Shown here piece by piece: positions 15,414 to 24,010 of a stretch of DNA of 64,000 nucleotides. The notes beneath the pieces were generated by a model. The model did not search any database. It saw nothing but the letters and a program-made list of their open reading frames with translations, and was not told the origin of the DNA. Each line of letters starts with the position of its first letter. Position 1 is the stretch's first letter. The stretch comes from JBBRHQ01 sp963725315 (GTDB lineage Bacteria > Actinomycetota > Thermoleophilia > Solirubrobacterales > 70-9). The translations under genes and the position numbers were made by a program. The stretch covers positions 496,001 to 560,000 of the forward strand of contig CAVRYA010000004.1 in assembly GCA_963725315.1 (NCBI GenBank). Direction: 5' to 3'.

Positions 15414-18116
15414 GTGAGAGCAGGAGAGAGGTTCGGGGCGCTGGCCGCCTGGGCCGTGCGTCACGCGCGGGTGGTCCTGGTCGCTTCCGCCCTGGTCGCG
15501 ATCGCGGCGGGGCTGGCGGCGACGCGGCTGCCGACGGACGCCGGCAGCGACACCCTGGTGGACAGGGACTCGGCCTCGTTCGAGGCCTCGGAGCTGGTCC
15601 GGCAGCGCTTCGGAGAGGACCCGGTTGTCGTCCTCGCCAGGGGGGATTTGCGAACCCTGCTGCTGACCCGCAACCTGGGCCAGCTGCTGCGCCTCGAGGG
15701 CTGTCTGGCCGGCAACCCGCCGAAGAAGGCGAAGCCGATTCCCGGGCCCTGCACCGAGATCGCCAGGCTTCACCCGGTCGAGTTCCTCTCGGGCCCGGCC
15801 ACCTTCCTCAACCAGGCCGTGATCGGCATCGACGAGCAGCTCGGCCGCCGCATCGCCGCCGCCAAGAGGCGGGCGAGGCGCGTGGCGCTGGCGGTCGCCC
15901 GGCAGGCGAAGGCGCAGGGCTACCCGACCGCCCAGGCGCAGGCCCTGGGCGGCCAGGCCGCGAGCCAGGTGATGCAGGACCTCCAGCGCCGGCTGCTCCA
16001 GGCCGCGGCGACCTACGGGCTCACCGGCCTGCCGCGGCTCACCGATCGCAACTTCATCTCCCGGGTCGTCTTCGACCTGCGCCAGACAGGGGGCACGCCG
16101 AAGGCCAAGCTCGCCTACCTCTTCCCAAACCGAGACTCGGCCGAGATCGTCATCCGGCTTCGCCCCGATCTCTCCGACACCGAGCGCCACCGCGCCCTGG
16201 CGCTGATCAGCGAGGCGGTCAACGACGACACACCCCGCAGGGCCTGCGCAGCCGGCAAGCGGCCGGCGCCCTGCTTCGCGATCCAGGGTGGAAGCTATGT
16301 CGTCTCCGGGGCGCCCGTCGTCATCGACGGCCTGGCGGGGATCCTGGCGGGCGCCCTGCGGGTGCTCTTCGCCGCGGCCCTCCTCGTCATGGCCCTCACC
16401 CTGCTCCTCGTCTTCCGCTCGCGGCTGCGGCTGCTGCCACTGGTCCTCGCGCTGGCCGCTGCGGGGATCACCTTCGGGCTGCTGGGCGCCGTCGGGGGTT
16501 CGCTGACGATGGCCTCGATCGCGGTCCTGCCGGTCCTGATCGGGCTCGCCGTGGACTACGCGATCCAGCTCCAGGCGCGCTACGACGAGGCGGTCGAGGA
16601 CGGGAGGCGTGGCTCCGCCGCCGCCCGCGCTGCGGCGTCCCGCGGCGGGCCGGTGATCGGCACCGCATGTCTGGCGACCGCGGCCGGGTTCGCCGTCCTG
16701 CAGCTCTCGCCCAGCCCGATGGTCCGTGGGTTCGGCTTGATGCTCGTGGTCGGCATTGCGGTCGCCTTCGTCCTGGCGCTGACGGCGGGTTTCGCTGCGC
16801 TCAGCCTGCGCCGCGAGGCCGAGGCGGTCGGGGCGGCGAAGGGATTGCGGCGCCGGGGTCGCGGTGGGGCGGAGGGCGGGCGGGAGGCGTCGCGCGAGGC
16901 CCTCGCCCGCTGGTTGAAGCGATTCGGCCGCTCGGCCCTGGCGACGGCGATCGCCTCGCCGGGCCGGGTGCTGCTCCTGGGGCTGGTGCTGGCGCTCTGC
17001 GGCTGGATCGCGGGCACCCGGACCGAGACGATCTCCGACGTTCGCCAGCTCGTCCCCCAGGACCTCGCCCAGGTCCGCGACCTGAACCAGCTGCAGGAGG
17101 AGACCGGGGTCTCCGGGGAGGTGGACGTCAGCATCCAGAGCCAGGACATTGCCGACCCGGCACTGATTCGGTGGATGGGCGAGTTCAAGCGGCGCGTCCT
17201 CGTGGCCAACGGCTTCGAGGGGCGCTTTCCGAGCTGCCGCAAGGCCCAGGTCTGTCCAGGCCCCGCGCTCTCCGACTTCCTCGGCCCGCCCGGAGCGACC
17301 GTCACCCGCGGCCAGGTCAGGAGCCTGATCGATCAGCTGCCCGCCTACGACCTGCGTGGGGTCCTCGCCCGGGACCCGGAGACCGGGAAGCTCGACACGG
17401 CCAACGTCGCCTTCGGCATCAGGTCCCAGTCTCTCGACGATCAGCAGGCGCTGATCGACCGGATCCGGGCCGAGATCGACCCGCCGGGCGAGGGCAACGG
17501 CCCCCCGCAGGGAACGACGGTGCGGCTGGCGGGGTTGCCGGTGATGGCCGCCGAGACCGCCACCGACCTCTCCAGCAGCCGTTATTGGCTGACCCTGGCC
17601 GGGATCGCGGCGGTGGCGCTCGCCCTGCTCGCCGTCTACCGCTCCGCGGCGCGGGCGCTGGTGCCGCTCGTGCCGATCGTCCTCGCCACCGGCTGGTCCT
17701 CGCTGATACTCGCGGCTACCGGGATCCCGTTGAACCCGATGTCGGCCACCCTCGGCGCCCTGGTGATCGCGATCGGCACCGAGTTCAGCGTCATCCTCGC
17801 GGCCCGCTACCACGAGGAGCGCGGCGGCGGGCGCTCGGTCGGCGAGGCTCTGCGCCGAGCCTATGATCGAACCGGAGCGGCCGTGCTGGCCTCGGGGGTG
17901 ACCGCGGTCGCCGGCTTCGCCGCGCTCCTCGCCACCGACATCCGGATGCTTCGCGACTTCGGCTTCGTCACGGTGGTCGACCTTCTCGTCGCGCTGGCCG
18001 GGGTGATGCTGGTCCTTCCCGCGGCGCTGGTATGGGCGGAGGCATCCTTCGAGATCCGCGGCGTGCCGCTCCCCCGCCGGCTCGCCGCGCTCCGGCCCGG
18101 CCCGGCCCGCCGCTGA
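15414..18116 (+). CDS. RND/MMPL-family transporter
   Basis: A 900-residue membrane protein of the MMPL/HpnN branch of the RND superfamily, proton-driven exporters of lipids or hydrophobic compounds. It has the duplicated design: TM1 (VVLVASALVAIAAGLAATRL), a large extracytoplasmic loop, a TM2-6 block with GLAVDYAIQLQARYDEA (Asp of the proton relay), then a second half starting near residue 520 with a matching loop and GTEFSVILAARYHEE. In the second half the Asp equivalent is replaced by Glu/Ser (IGTEFSV). GTG start, leaderless-type promoter. It is followed by a membrane-anchored thioredoxin-like gene 4 bp downstream, so export may be linked to an envelope redox step. Confidence 0.88.
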   Translation: MRAGERFGALAAWAVRHARVVLVASALVAIAAGLAATRLPTDAGSDTLVDRDSASFEASELVRQRFGEDPVVVLARGDLRTLLLTRNLGQLLRLEGCLAGNPPKKAKPIPGPCTEIARLHPVEFLSGPATFLNQAVIGIDEQLGRRIAAAKRRARRVALAVARQAKAQGYPTAQAQALGGQAASQVMQDLQRRLLQAAATYGLTGLPRLTDRNFISRVVFDLRQTGGTPKAKLAYLFPNRDSAEIVIRLRPDLSDTERHRALALISEAVNDDTPRRACAAGKRPAPCFAIQGGSYVVSGAPVVIDGLAGILAGALRVLFAAALLVMALTLLLVFRSRLRLLPLVLALAAAGITFGLLGAVGGSLTMASIAVLPVLIGLAVDYAIQLQARYDEAVEDGRRGSAAARAAASRGGPVIGTACLATAAGFAVLQLSPSPMVRGFGLMLVVGIAVAFVLALTAGFAALSLRREAEAVGAAKGLRRRGRGGAEGGREASREALARWLKRFGRSALATAIASPGRVLLLGLVLALCGWIAGTRTETISDVRQLVPQDLAQVRDLNQLQEETGVSGEVDVSIQSQDIADPALIRWMGEFKRRVLVANGFEGRFPSCRKAQVCPGPALSDFLGPPGATVTRGQVRSLIDQLPAYDLRGVLARDPETGKLDTANVAFGIRSQSLDDQQALIDRIRAEIDPPGEGNGPPQGTTVRLAGLPVMAAETATDLSSSRYWLTLAGIAAVALALLAVYRSAARALVPLVPIVLATGWSSLILAATGIPLNPMSATLGALVIAIGTEFSVILAARYHEERGGGRSVGEALRRAYDRTGAAVLASGVTAVAGFAALLATDIRMLRDFGFVTVVDLLVALAGVMLVLPAALVWAEASFEIRGVPLPRRLAALRPGPARR

Positions 18117-18120
18117 GCCG

Positions 18121-18870
18121 ATGGCGCCCGGCGCCCGAGGCGACCGCGGTTCGGAGCGCCCCTCGCCGCGGAGAACCGCGCGCCGCACGCTCGAGCCGGC
18201 GCCGAGGCCCGGGGCGCGCTACTCCCGCTTCGTCGGCCTCGCCTTCCTCGTCCTCATCGTGGTCGCCTTCGTCAACCTGCTGACCACGCGTGACACCGGC
18301 ACGATCGGCTTCGATCGGGTCGAGACCGACCTGCCCCTGCCCGAGTTCGCGGTCCCGGTCGCGGTCGGCCCGCTCGACGGCGACGCCAACGTCTACCAGG
18401 ACGATTGCGCGACCTCGGAGAACCCCTGCCCGGCGGATTCCCGCCGCACCCCAGCGTGCGAGATCCGGGTCGCCCACTCGATCCGGGTCTGCGATTACTT
18501 CGACCGGCCGCTGGTCATCTCTTTCTGGTTCACCCGCGGCGGGGATTGCGAGGGACAGCAGGACGTGGTCAGCGCCGTCTATCGGCGTTACCGTGGGCGG
18601 GTGAACTTCCTCTCGATCGACGTTCGCGACGACCGCGGCGACGTTCGGGCTCTGGTCCGCGAGCGCCACTGGAGGATGCCGGTCGGCTACGACCGCGACG
18701 GTGCCGTCTCCAACATCTACCGAGTCGGCGGCTGCCCGACCTTCGTCTACGCCTACCCGGGCGGGATCCTCGAAAGCGCCAGCATCGGCGAGCTGAGTGC
18801 GCGCCGGCTCGAGGCCAAGGTCAGGGCCCTGCTGCGGGCGTCGCGGCGCAAGGCCGCGGCGGATGACTGA
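18121..18870 (+). CDS. Membrane-anchored thioredoxin-like protein with altered active site
   Basis: A 249-residue protein: basic, Pro/Arg-rich cytoplasmic N-terminus, one TM (FVGLAFLVLIVVAFVNLL, residues about 38-56), then an extracytoplasmic domain. The thioredoxin/TlpA pattern is seen in LVISFWFTRGGDCEGQQDVV followed by VNFLSIDVRDDRGDVRALV and the cis-Pro loop VGGCPTFVYAYPGG. The usual FWxxWCxxC is FWFTRGGDC: only the second Cys remains. Four extra cysteines occur before the active site (in DDCATS, NPCPAD, PACEIR, RVCDYF) and one next to the cis-Pro. It may use a different disulphide or a non-redox role. Coupled to the RND gene (4-bp gap) and overlapping the next gene by 8 bp. Confidence 0.72.
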   Translation: MAPGARGDRGSERPSPRRTARRTLEPAPRPGARYSRFVGLAFLVLIVVAFVNLLTTRDTGTIGFDRVETDLPLPEFAVPVAVGPLDGDANVYQDDCATSENPCPADSRRTPACEIRVAHSIRVCDYFDRPLVISFWFTRGGDCEGQQDVVSAVYRRYRGRVNFLSIDVRDDRGDVRALVRERHWRMPVGYDRDGAVSNIYRVGGCPTFVYAYPGGILESASIGELSARRLEAKVRALLRASRRKAAADD

Positions 18871-19495
18871 TCAGGGTTGGGTCGCGCCGGCGGTCGCTTC
18901 CGAGTTCCCCGGGCTGGGGCTCGCCTCGACTCTCGTCGAGGGCCCCTCGGGCCGCAGTCCCGCATCGGTGCGCCGCCAGCTCAACATGCTTTCTGACCGT
19001 TTCATGGGAGGGCACGCGGTGCACCTTCGCGAGCGCCCGATCCCCTGGGCCTACCGGGTCTTCTTTCGCCAGATCGGGCTCGACCCCGACCGGACCCGCA
19101 CCCCGGTCGAGGCGCTCGCGCTGGAGCGGATGAAGAGCGGCGCCTTCAAGAGCCGCAACCAGCTCGACGACGCGCTGACGATCGCGACGATCGAGACCGG
19201 CGTCGCCCTGCGCGCCTTCGACGCCGCCCGGATCGAGGGGGAGCTGGGGATCCGCGAATCCGCGCCGGGCGAGGAGCTCGAGGGTCGCCCGGGATCCCTG
19301 CCGCGGGGGACGCTGGTGATCTGCGATGAGCGGCGAGCCCTGGCGATGCTCTTCGGGGCCACAGCCGAGGGGCGCGGGGTCCACCCCCGCACTGAGCGCA
19401 TCGTCCTTACCGCGATCCAGGTCAACGGAGTCCCACAGATCGCCGTCGAGGAGGCGTTGTGGATGGCGGCGACGGTGATGAGCGCGAACGAGTGA
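18863..19495 (+). CDS. B3/4 domain protein (PheT-like, COG3382)
   Basis: A 210-residue protein of the B3/B4 domain family related to the editing/tRNA-binding domain of phenylalanyl-tRNA synthetase beta subunit. Landmarks: IPWAYRVFFRQIGLDPDRTR, AFKSRNQLDDALTIATIETG, FDAARIEGELGIRESAPGEE and a C-terminal IVLTAIQVNGVPQIAVEEAL. The ATG at 18863 overlaps the upstream gene's stop by 8 bp. Stand-alone members are thought to clear mischarged tRNA or bind nucleotides; function in this operon with an RND transporter and thioredoxin-like protein is unexplained. Confidence 0.8.
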   Translation: MTDQGWVAPAVASEFPGLGLASTLVEGPSGRSPASVRRQLNMLSDRFMGGHAVHLRERPIPWAYRVFFRQIGLDPDRTRTPVEALALERMKSGAFKSRNQLDDALTIATIETGVALRAFDAARIEGELGIRESAPGEELEGRPGSLPRGTLVICDERRALAMLFGATAEGRGVHPRTERIVLTAIQVNGVPQIAVEEALWMAATVMSANE

Positions 19496-19508
19496 GCGGC
19501 TGCACGAT

Positions 19509-19538
19509 TTGATCGCGGGCCTCGGGCGGGTTTAGAAT
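19509..19538 (+). promoter_or_regulatory. Sigma-70-type promoter
   Basis: TTGATC at 19509-19514 and TAGAAT at 19533-19538 with an 18-bp spacer make one of the best promoter matches in the window. It precedes the gene at 19571, whose SD is GAAGGGA. Confidence 0.6.
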
Positions 19539-19570
19539 GGTCGAGACCAATCGTCCGCGGGAAGGGATCC

Positions 19571-20071
19571 ATGCTGGAGCTTCTCGACCGAAGCGCCAAT
19601 GCCGCGAGTCAAGCCTCGCCTCCGCCGGCTTCGAGCCTGGAGCGGCTGCTCCTCGCCGACGAGGGGGCGGCCCGGGTCGAGCTGCGGCGTCAGATCGCCA
19701 GGCTCGAGCGGGAGCTCTCGGGCCTCTTCGCCTCTGCCTTTCCGCGCAGGGAGATCGACTGGGGCGTCGCGGCCGCCGGCGGGCCGAGGCTGCTCGGGGT
19801 GGGGGAGCTCGAGCAGGTTCGCGACGCGCTCGCGGTACGGGTCGCCGAGGCTCGCGGCGAGATCGACCGCCGCGGCGAGATCGAGGCAGCCAATCGCGAG
19901 CGGCTCGAGCAGATGATCGCCGACCCCGCGGGGCACAAATGGGTCCGCATCTCCAACGAGGACATTGGCGAGACGGGCTGCGGCCACTGGCACTCGCGTC
20001 CGCGTTTCGGCCTGCTCGGGATGCTGATGGGTTGGTGGAGGGTCAAGCTCTCCTCCGGTTGCCCCTTATGA
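19571..20071 (+). CDS. Conserved unknown protein with coiled coil and Trp/His/Cys-rich C-terminus
   Basis: A 166-residue protein of unknown function. Residues about 20-120 are charged and helical, with coiled-coil-like stretches (VELRRQIARLERELSGLFAS and AVRVAEARGEIDRRGEIEAA). The C-terminal 45 residues form a compact, distinctive motif: KWVRISNEDIGETGCGHWHS and GLLGMLMGWWRVKLSSGCPL, with two Cys and two His that could bind metal. It has its own good promoter and an SD (GAAGGGA). The C-terminus looks like the conserved functional part; nothing further can be assigned. Confidence 0.7.
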   Translation: MLELLDRSANAASQASPPPASSLERLLLADEGAARVELRRQIARLERELSGLFASAFPRREIDWGVAAAGGPRLLGVGELEQVRDALAVRVAEARGEIDRRGEIEAANRERLEQMIADPAGHKWVRISNEDIGETGCGHWHSRPRFGLLGMLMGWWRVKLSSGCPL

Positions 20072-20121
20072 AGGGGGCGCCGGCAGCCGGCGTCCCGCCT
20101 CAAATCCACCAGATCTAGCGC

Positions 20122-20625
20122 GTGGCGAAGTCACGCAAGAAGCGGCGCCGGCGCGGCTCCGGGCCTCCGCCCCCGAAGCCGGCCAGGAAGGAGGCGGTCG
20201 CCGGGGCGAAGCCCGCCGCCCGCGCGAGACCGGCCGGCTCGGCGCCCGGCGATCGCCCCCCGGCGCCGTGGGGCTCCTTCCCCCTGCAGGAGCTGGCGGT
20301 CCTGGTCGCCCTGGTGATGCTGGGCATCGGGCTGATCGGCTCCAACCCCGTTGCGATCGCGGTCGGCGTCATCCTCGGCTGCCTCGCAGGGCTCGAGCTG
20401 TCACTGCGCGAGCACTTCGCCGGCTACCGCTCGCACACGACCCTGATCGCCGGCACCGGCTTCGTCCTCACCGTCGCCGTCCTCTACTACGCGGCCGGCC
20501 TGATCCTGATCGTCTGCCTCGGGATCGCCGCGGCGATCTTCGTAGCCGCCTTCGTTGCCCTGCGCAGAGCCTTCCAGCGGGCCTCGGGCGGCCTCACCTA
20601 CCGGGTCGGCGGCCTTCGCAGCTGA
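20122..20625 (+). CDS. Small integral membrane protein with basic N-terminus
   Basis: A 167-residue protein starting at GTG 20122. The first 50 residues are strongly basic and Pro-rich (KSRKKRRRRGSGPPPPKP), then four hydrophobic segments follow: LAVLVALVMLGIGLIGS, VAIAVGVILGCLAGLEL, TLIAGTGFVLTVAVLYYAAG and LIVCLGIAAAIFVAAFVALR. No recognised family. It lies 50 bp after the coiled-coil gene and before a GC-rich hairpin, so it is probably the last gene of a two-gene unit. Confidence 0.65.
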   Translation: MAKSRKKRRRRGSGPPPPKPARKEAVAGAKPAARARPAGSAPGDRPPAPWGSFPLQELAVLVALVMLGIGLIGSNPVAIAVGVILGCLAGLELSLREHFAGYRSHTTLIAGTGFVLTVAVLYYAAGLILIVCLGIAAAIFVAAFVALRRAFQRASGGLTYRVGGLRS

Positions 20626-20640
20626 CCGGTCCCAAGGAAA

Positions 20641-20668
20641 GGGGCCCCACCCACCCGGGCGGGGCCCC
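20641..20668 (+). terminator. GC-rich hairpin, terminator-like
   Basis: GGGGCCCC at 20641-20648 and again at 20661-20668 are mutually complementary (loop ACCCACCCGGGC). There is no U-run, so termination may be Rho-dependent. It lies between the ends of the convergent membrane-protein and IHF-like genes. Confidence 0.45.
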
Positions 20669-20713
20669 GAAGGTCTAAGGGAGGAGTCTGCCTGCGCGGC
20701 CCTGAGCCCGCGA

Positions 20714-21112
20714 CTATCCGGCCAGCGCCACCTGGTGCTCGGCGGTGGCTGGGCCGATCCCCGCCTTCGCCTCCAGCTCGGAGGCCAGCATCAGCCGCTG
20801 GCGGTGGGTCAGGGTGCCGACGCGCTTGTTCTCGTTCAGTGCCAGGGGGAGGAGGAACTTGCGTGCGCGGGTGCGGCCCCAGCGGCGCTGCGCCGTCAGC
20901 AGCTCGGCCAGCGTCATGCTCTCCGTCTCCCACGGCGCCTCGCGGATCACGACGGCGACGGAGCGCTCGTCCCGGGCGACAGAGCGCTTCAGGGCAGCCC
21001 TGGCTAGGCGGACGCGGTTGGCATGCGCCAGCGCTTCCATGTGCTGGGGCATCTGGCTTTGGGCGGGCTTCACGGCAGCTCTAGGAGCAGGGGCGATCGA
21101 AGCAGCGTTCAC
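20714..21112 (-). CDS. Actinobacterial-type integration host factor (mIHF-like)
   Basis: A 132-residue basic protein resembling the actinobacterial IHF family (unrelated to HU/IHF of proteobacteria), which binds DNA through a helix-two-turn-helix fold similar to ribosomal protein S13. Landmarks: MEALAHANRVRLARAALKRS, the central TLAELLTAQRRWGRTRARKF and NKRVGTLTHRQRLMLASELE. The start is GTG at 21112, supported by GGAGGAG six bases upstream; this adds a short Ala/Pro-rich N-terminus before the family core. Likely a nucleoid-associated architectural protein. It has a long upstream intergenic region, as expected for a well-regulated gene. Confidence 0.82.
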   Translation of the reverse strand: MNAASIAPAPRAAVKPAQSQMPQHMEALAHANRVRLARAALKRSVARDERSVAVVIREAPWETESMTLAELLTAQRRWGRTRARKFLLPLALNENKRVGTLTHRQRLMLASELEAKAGIGPATAEHQVALAG

Positions 21113-21465
21113 TGCAGACTCCTCCCTTCAAAGGAATCGGGGATTGACTGGATGTATCTCTCGAACCGCGCCCCGGAAGGCCAATCGCGACGCCGGGGCA
21201 ATCTCTTCCTCTCTCGTCGCCTCCCTGCCCCGGGGGCTTGCGGTCGGGGCAAGGTATTTGTTTTTCGCGCGGGGCGTCAACCCGAACGGCCCGATTGCCC
21301 TGACCACGGTCGCTAAGAGCACCTTTTTCCGCGCGGGTTTCTTTTGTCCAGATTCGGACAAGAGCGAAAGTCCCCCCGTTGGGGGATGAAACGAACCCGG
21401 TCGGGCGGTTCGGGGGCACCGGCCGGGGAACATCCGGCTACCCGAAAACGTTGACCTGGGGCGTG
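21113..21465. other. 353-bp intergenic region with tandem hairpins, no gene
   Basis: No protein gene is supported. The region contains the upstream region of the IHF-like gene (minus strand; a possible -10 GATACAT lies near 21150) and two hairpins at 21344-21385 downstream of the PLP-enzyme gene. It is more AT-rich than its surroundings. Confidence 0.5.
21344..21385 (-). terminator. Tandem hairpins downstream of PLP-enzyme gene
   Basis: Reading the minus strand, CCCCC-aac-GGGGG (21385-21373) is followed by a T-rich stretch and then TTGTCC-gaatct-GGACAA (21361-21344). Their position 80 bp after the stop at 21466 suits transcription termination. Confidence 0.5.
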
Positions 21466-22723
21466 CTAGGAGCGCGGCAGGTCGGGGAAGTCGGCGACCA
21501 CCCGGCCGATCGTCTCCAGCGCCCGGTCGAGATGCTCGGTCTCGTGGGTCGCCATCAGGCTGGTCCTCAGCAGTGCCCCGCCGGGTGGCACCGCGGGGTG
21601 GATGGCGACGTTGGTGTAGACGCCTGCGTCGAACAGCGCCTTCCACAGCAGCACCGCCTGCCAGTCCTCGCCGACCATCACCGGGACCACCGGCGTGGTC
21701 GCCTCGCTTGCCGTCGGGAAGCCTCCCCGGCTCGACCACGACCAGGCCCAGGTCCCGCAGGCCGGCGCGCAGGTAGGCGGCGTTGGAGAGCAGGCGCTCG
21801 AACAGCTGCGGCCCCTCGGAGCGGATGATCCGCAGCGCGCCCAGCGCCGCGCCAATCGCCGCCGGCACGCCGGAGGCACTGAAGATGAATGAGCGCGAGG
21901 AGATCCGCAGGTACTCGATCACCTCCGCGGGGCCGGCGATGAAGCCGCCGCAGGAGGCCAGGCTCTTCGAGAAGGTGCCCATTCGCAGGTCCACCTCCTG
22001 CTCGAGGCCGAACAGCTCGCAGGCGCCCGCCCCGCGCTCGCCGAGGACGCCGACGCCGTGGGCCTCGTCGACCATCAGGCGGGCGCCGTAGCGCCGGCAG
22101 AGCTCGACGATCGGCGGCAGGTCGCAGACGTCCCCCTCCATCGAGAAGACGCCGTCGACGATCACCAGCACGCCACCCCCGTCCCCGGCGGCACGCTCGA
22201 GCATCCGCTCCAGCTTGTCCATGCGGTTGTGGCGGAACGGGCGCAGCTTGGCACCCGAGAGGCGGCAGCCATCGAGGATCGAGGCGTGGTCGCCCGAATC
22301 GCAGACCACGGTGTCGCCGGGCTCGAGGATCGTGCCGATGCAGCCGACGTTGGACTGGTAGCCGGTGGTGAAGACGAGCGCCTCCTCGGTCTGCATCCAC
22401 TCCGCCAGTTCGCGCTCCAGCTCGACGTGGAGCGGCGTCGTCCCGTTCAGCAGCCTCGATCCGGTCAGGCCGGTGCCGTAGGCCTCGAGCGCGTCGCGGG
22501 CGGCCTGCTTGACGCGCTCGTCGGTGGTCAGCCCAAGGTAGTTGTTGGAGCCGAGCATGATCGTCTCCCGTCCCTCCATCTCGACCACCGGCCCGGCCTG
22601 GGAGGTCAGCAGGCGGAAGTAGGGCAGCAGGTCCGCTTCCCTCGCGGCCTGGAGCTGTTCGAGCCGATCGTGGGTGCGGGTCTTCTCGAAGACGTCGACG
22701 GGGCTGCGCGCGGTTTCAGCCAT
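21466..22723 (-). pseudogene. Alpha-oxoamine synthase (SPT/KBL/BioF family) with a one-base frameshift
   Basis: A PLP enzyme of the serine palmitoyltransferase/KBL/BioF family, condensing an amino acid with an acyl-CoA. From ATG 22723: IMLGSNNYLGLTTDERV, VFTTGYQSNVGCIG, CDSGDHASILDG, VDGVFSMEGDVCDLPPI, LMVDEAHGVGVLGERG and the PLP-lysine motif MGTFSKSLASCGGFI. After VVVEPGRLPDG the frame is lost; the correct continuation (ATTPVVPVMVGEDWQAVLLW to TSLMATHETEHLDRALETIG) lies in another frame to the TAG at 21466. One extra base in the TT at 21708-21709 explains it; corrected length is 418 residues. It may be sequencing error. It is divergent from a YghO-like GNAT gene, suggesting sphingoid-base rather than biotin or threonine metabolism. 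Confidence 0.75.
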
Positions 22724-22761
22724 CGCCCCAAGTGTGGCAGTTGGCTCCGACTTCCCTGCGC

Positions 22762-22774
22762 TACGTTGCGACGA
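22762..22774 (+). promoter_or_regulatory. Leaderless-type -10 element (TACGTT) of GNAT gene
   Basis: TACGTT at 22762-22767 is seven bases before ATG 22775 and there is no SD. The whole divergent spacer to the PLP-enzyme start is only 51 bp. Confidence 0.5.
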
Positions 22775-23911
22775 ATGGCAGACCTGGTGATCCGAGCCAT
22801 CCAGGGCAGGCGTGACCTGCGGCGCTTCGTCAAGCTCCCCTTCCGCCTGCGCCGCGATGACCCGCGCTGGGTCGCGCCGCTGAGCTTCGAGCGGATGCAG
22901 TTCCTCAACCGCTCCCGCAACCCCTACTTCGAGCACGCCGAGGCCAGCTACTTCCTGGCCGAGCGCGACGGCGTCCCGGTCGGCCGCATCACCGCCCAGG
23001 TCGATCGCCGCTGGGACGAGTTCCAGGGGGGCAGCGACGGGATGTTCGGCTTCTTCGAGTCCGAGGACGACCCCGAGGTCGCGGCGGCCCTGCTCGAGAG
23101 CGCCTCGGATTGGGTGCGCTCCCGGGGGCGCGAGCGGATCCTCGGGCCGATGGACTTCACCACGAACGATGAGCTGGGGCTTCTGATCGAGGGCTTCGAG
23201 CGGCCGCCGATGATCCTCCAGCCCTGGCACCCGCCTCACTACCGCCGGCTGATCGAGGATCAGGGCTTCGAAAAGGCGATGGACCTGCTGATGTGGGAGC
23301 TCCAGTTCGGCAGCCTCAAGGAGGGCGAGCGCTTCGACCCCGCGATCCACGAGGCCGCAGAGGTGGCCCTGCGCGAGGAGGGCATCACGATCCGCAACAT
23401 GCGAAAGCGCGACCTGGAAGCCGAGGTCCACCGCTTCATGGAGGTCTACAACGAGGCCTGGGGCGATAACTGGGGCTTCGTCCCGGTGACCGAGGCCGAG
23501 GTCGCCTTCCAGGCCAAGAACCTCAAGCAGGTGATCGACGAGAAGTGGACCTGGATGGCCGAGAAGGACGGCGAGGTGGTCGGCGCCGCTCTCACCCTGC
23601 CCGACATCAACCAGGTCCTTGCCAAGATGAACGGCCGCCTGCTGCCCTTCGGCTGGGCCCGCTTCCTCCTGGGCCGGCGGCGGATCGACCAGTGCCGGGT
23701 ATTCGCCCTCGGGGTCAAGCATGACTACCGCCACACCGGCGTCGCCGCCAGCCTCTACCTCAAGCACATCGAGGAGGCTGCGCGCCCCGGAGGGATCACC
23801 GGCGGCGAGATGGGCTGGATGCTCGAGACCAACCGCCCGATGAACCGGGCGATGGAGGGGATGGGGGGGACGGTGGTCAAGAGGTACCGGCTTTTCGAGA
23901 AGGAGCTCTGA
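22775..23911 (+). CDS. GNAT-fold N-acyltransferase, YghO-like (candidate ceramide synthase)
   Basis: A 378-residue protein with two GNAT-like halves, as in the YghO family. N-terminal half: RRFVKLPFRLRRDDPRWVAP, FLAERDGVPVGRITAQVDR, MFGFFESEDDPEVAAALLES and GPMDFTTNDELGLLIEGFE. C-terminal half: RFMEVYNEAWGDNWGFVPVT, RVFALGVKHDYRHTGVAASL (the acyl-CoA-binding type loop) and GEMGWMLETNRPMNRAMEGM. The ATG at 22775 begins the conserved region. Bacterial ceramide synthase of Caulobacter belongs to this YghO-like group and acts after serine palmitoyltransferase; here the gene is divergent from an SPT-like gene with a 51-bp spacer. Function is therefore a supported guess, not proven. Confidence 0.75.
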   Translation: MADLVIRAIQGRRDLRRFVKLPFRLRRDDPRWVAPLSFERMQFLNRSRNPYFEHAEASYFLAERDGVPVGRITAQVDRRWDEFQGGSDGMFGFFESEDDPEVAAALLESASDWVRSRGRERILGPMDFTTNDELGLLIEGFERPPMILQPWHPPHYRRLIEDQGFEKAMDLLMWELQFGSLKEGERFDPAIHEAAEVALREEGITIRNMRKRDLEAEVHRFMEVYNEAWGDNWGFVPVTEAEVAFQAKNLKQVIDEKWTWMAEKDGEVVGAALTLPDINQVLAKMNGRLLPFGWARFLLGRRRIDQCRVFALGVKHDYRHTGVAASLYLKHIEEAARPGGITGGEMGWMLETNRPMNRAMEGMGGTVVKRYRLFEKEL

Positions 23912-24010
23912 AACCGGAACCCGTCCGAGGCGAGCCAGGGCGGCCAGATCCAGTTTTCCGCTAATTGCGGGGTTTACGTAACCACTGGTGCGACCCGCCA
24001 GTGCCATCGT

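Noticed and set aside
15063..18188. Minus-strand open frame of about 1040 codons opposite the RND gene
   Set aside because: Arg/Gly/Glu/Asp/Gln-rich translation with no domain; it is the antisense shadow of a clear RND transporter in very GC-rich DNA.
21708..21709. Programmed frameshift in the PLP-enzyme gene
   Set aside because: No slippery heptamer or downstream structure is evident; a single extra base explains it.
21128..24007. Single minus-strand frame of 959 codons around the PLP enzyme
   Set aside because: Only the part from 22723 to about 21710 is protein-like; the upstream part is antisense to the GNAT gene and the downstream part is out of frame after the indel.
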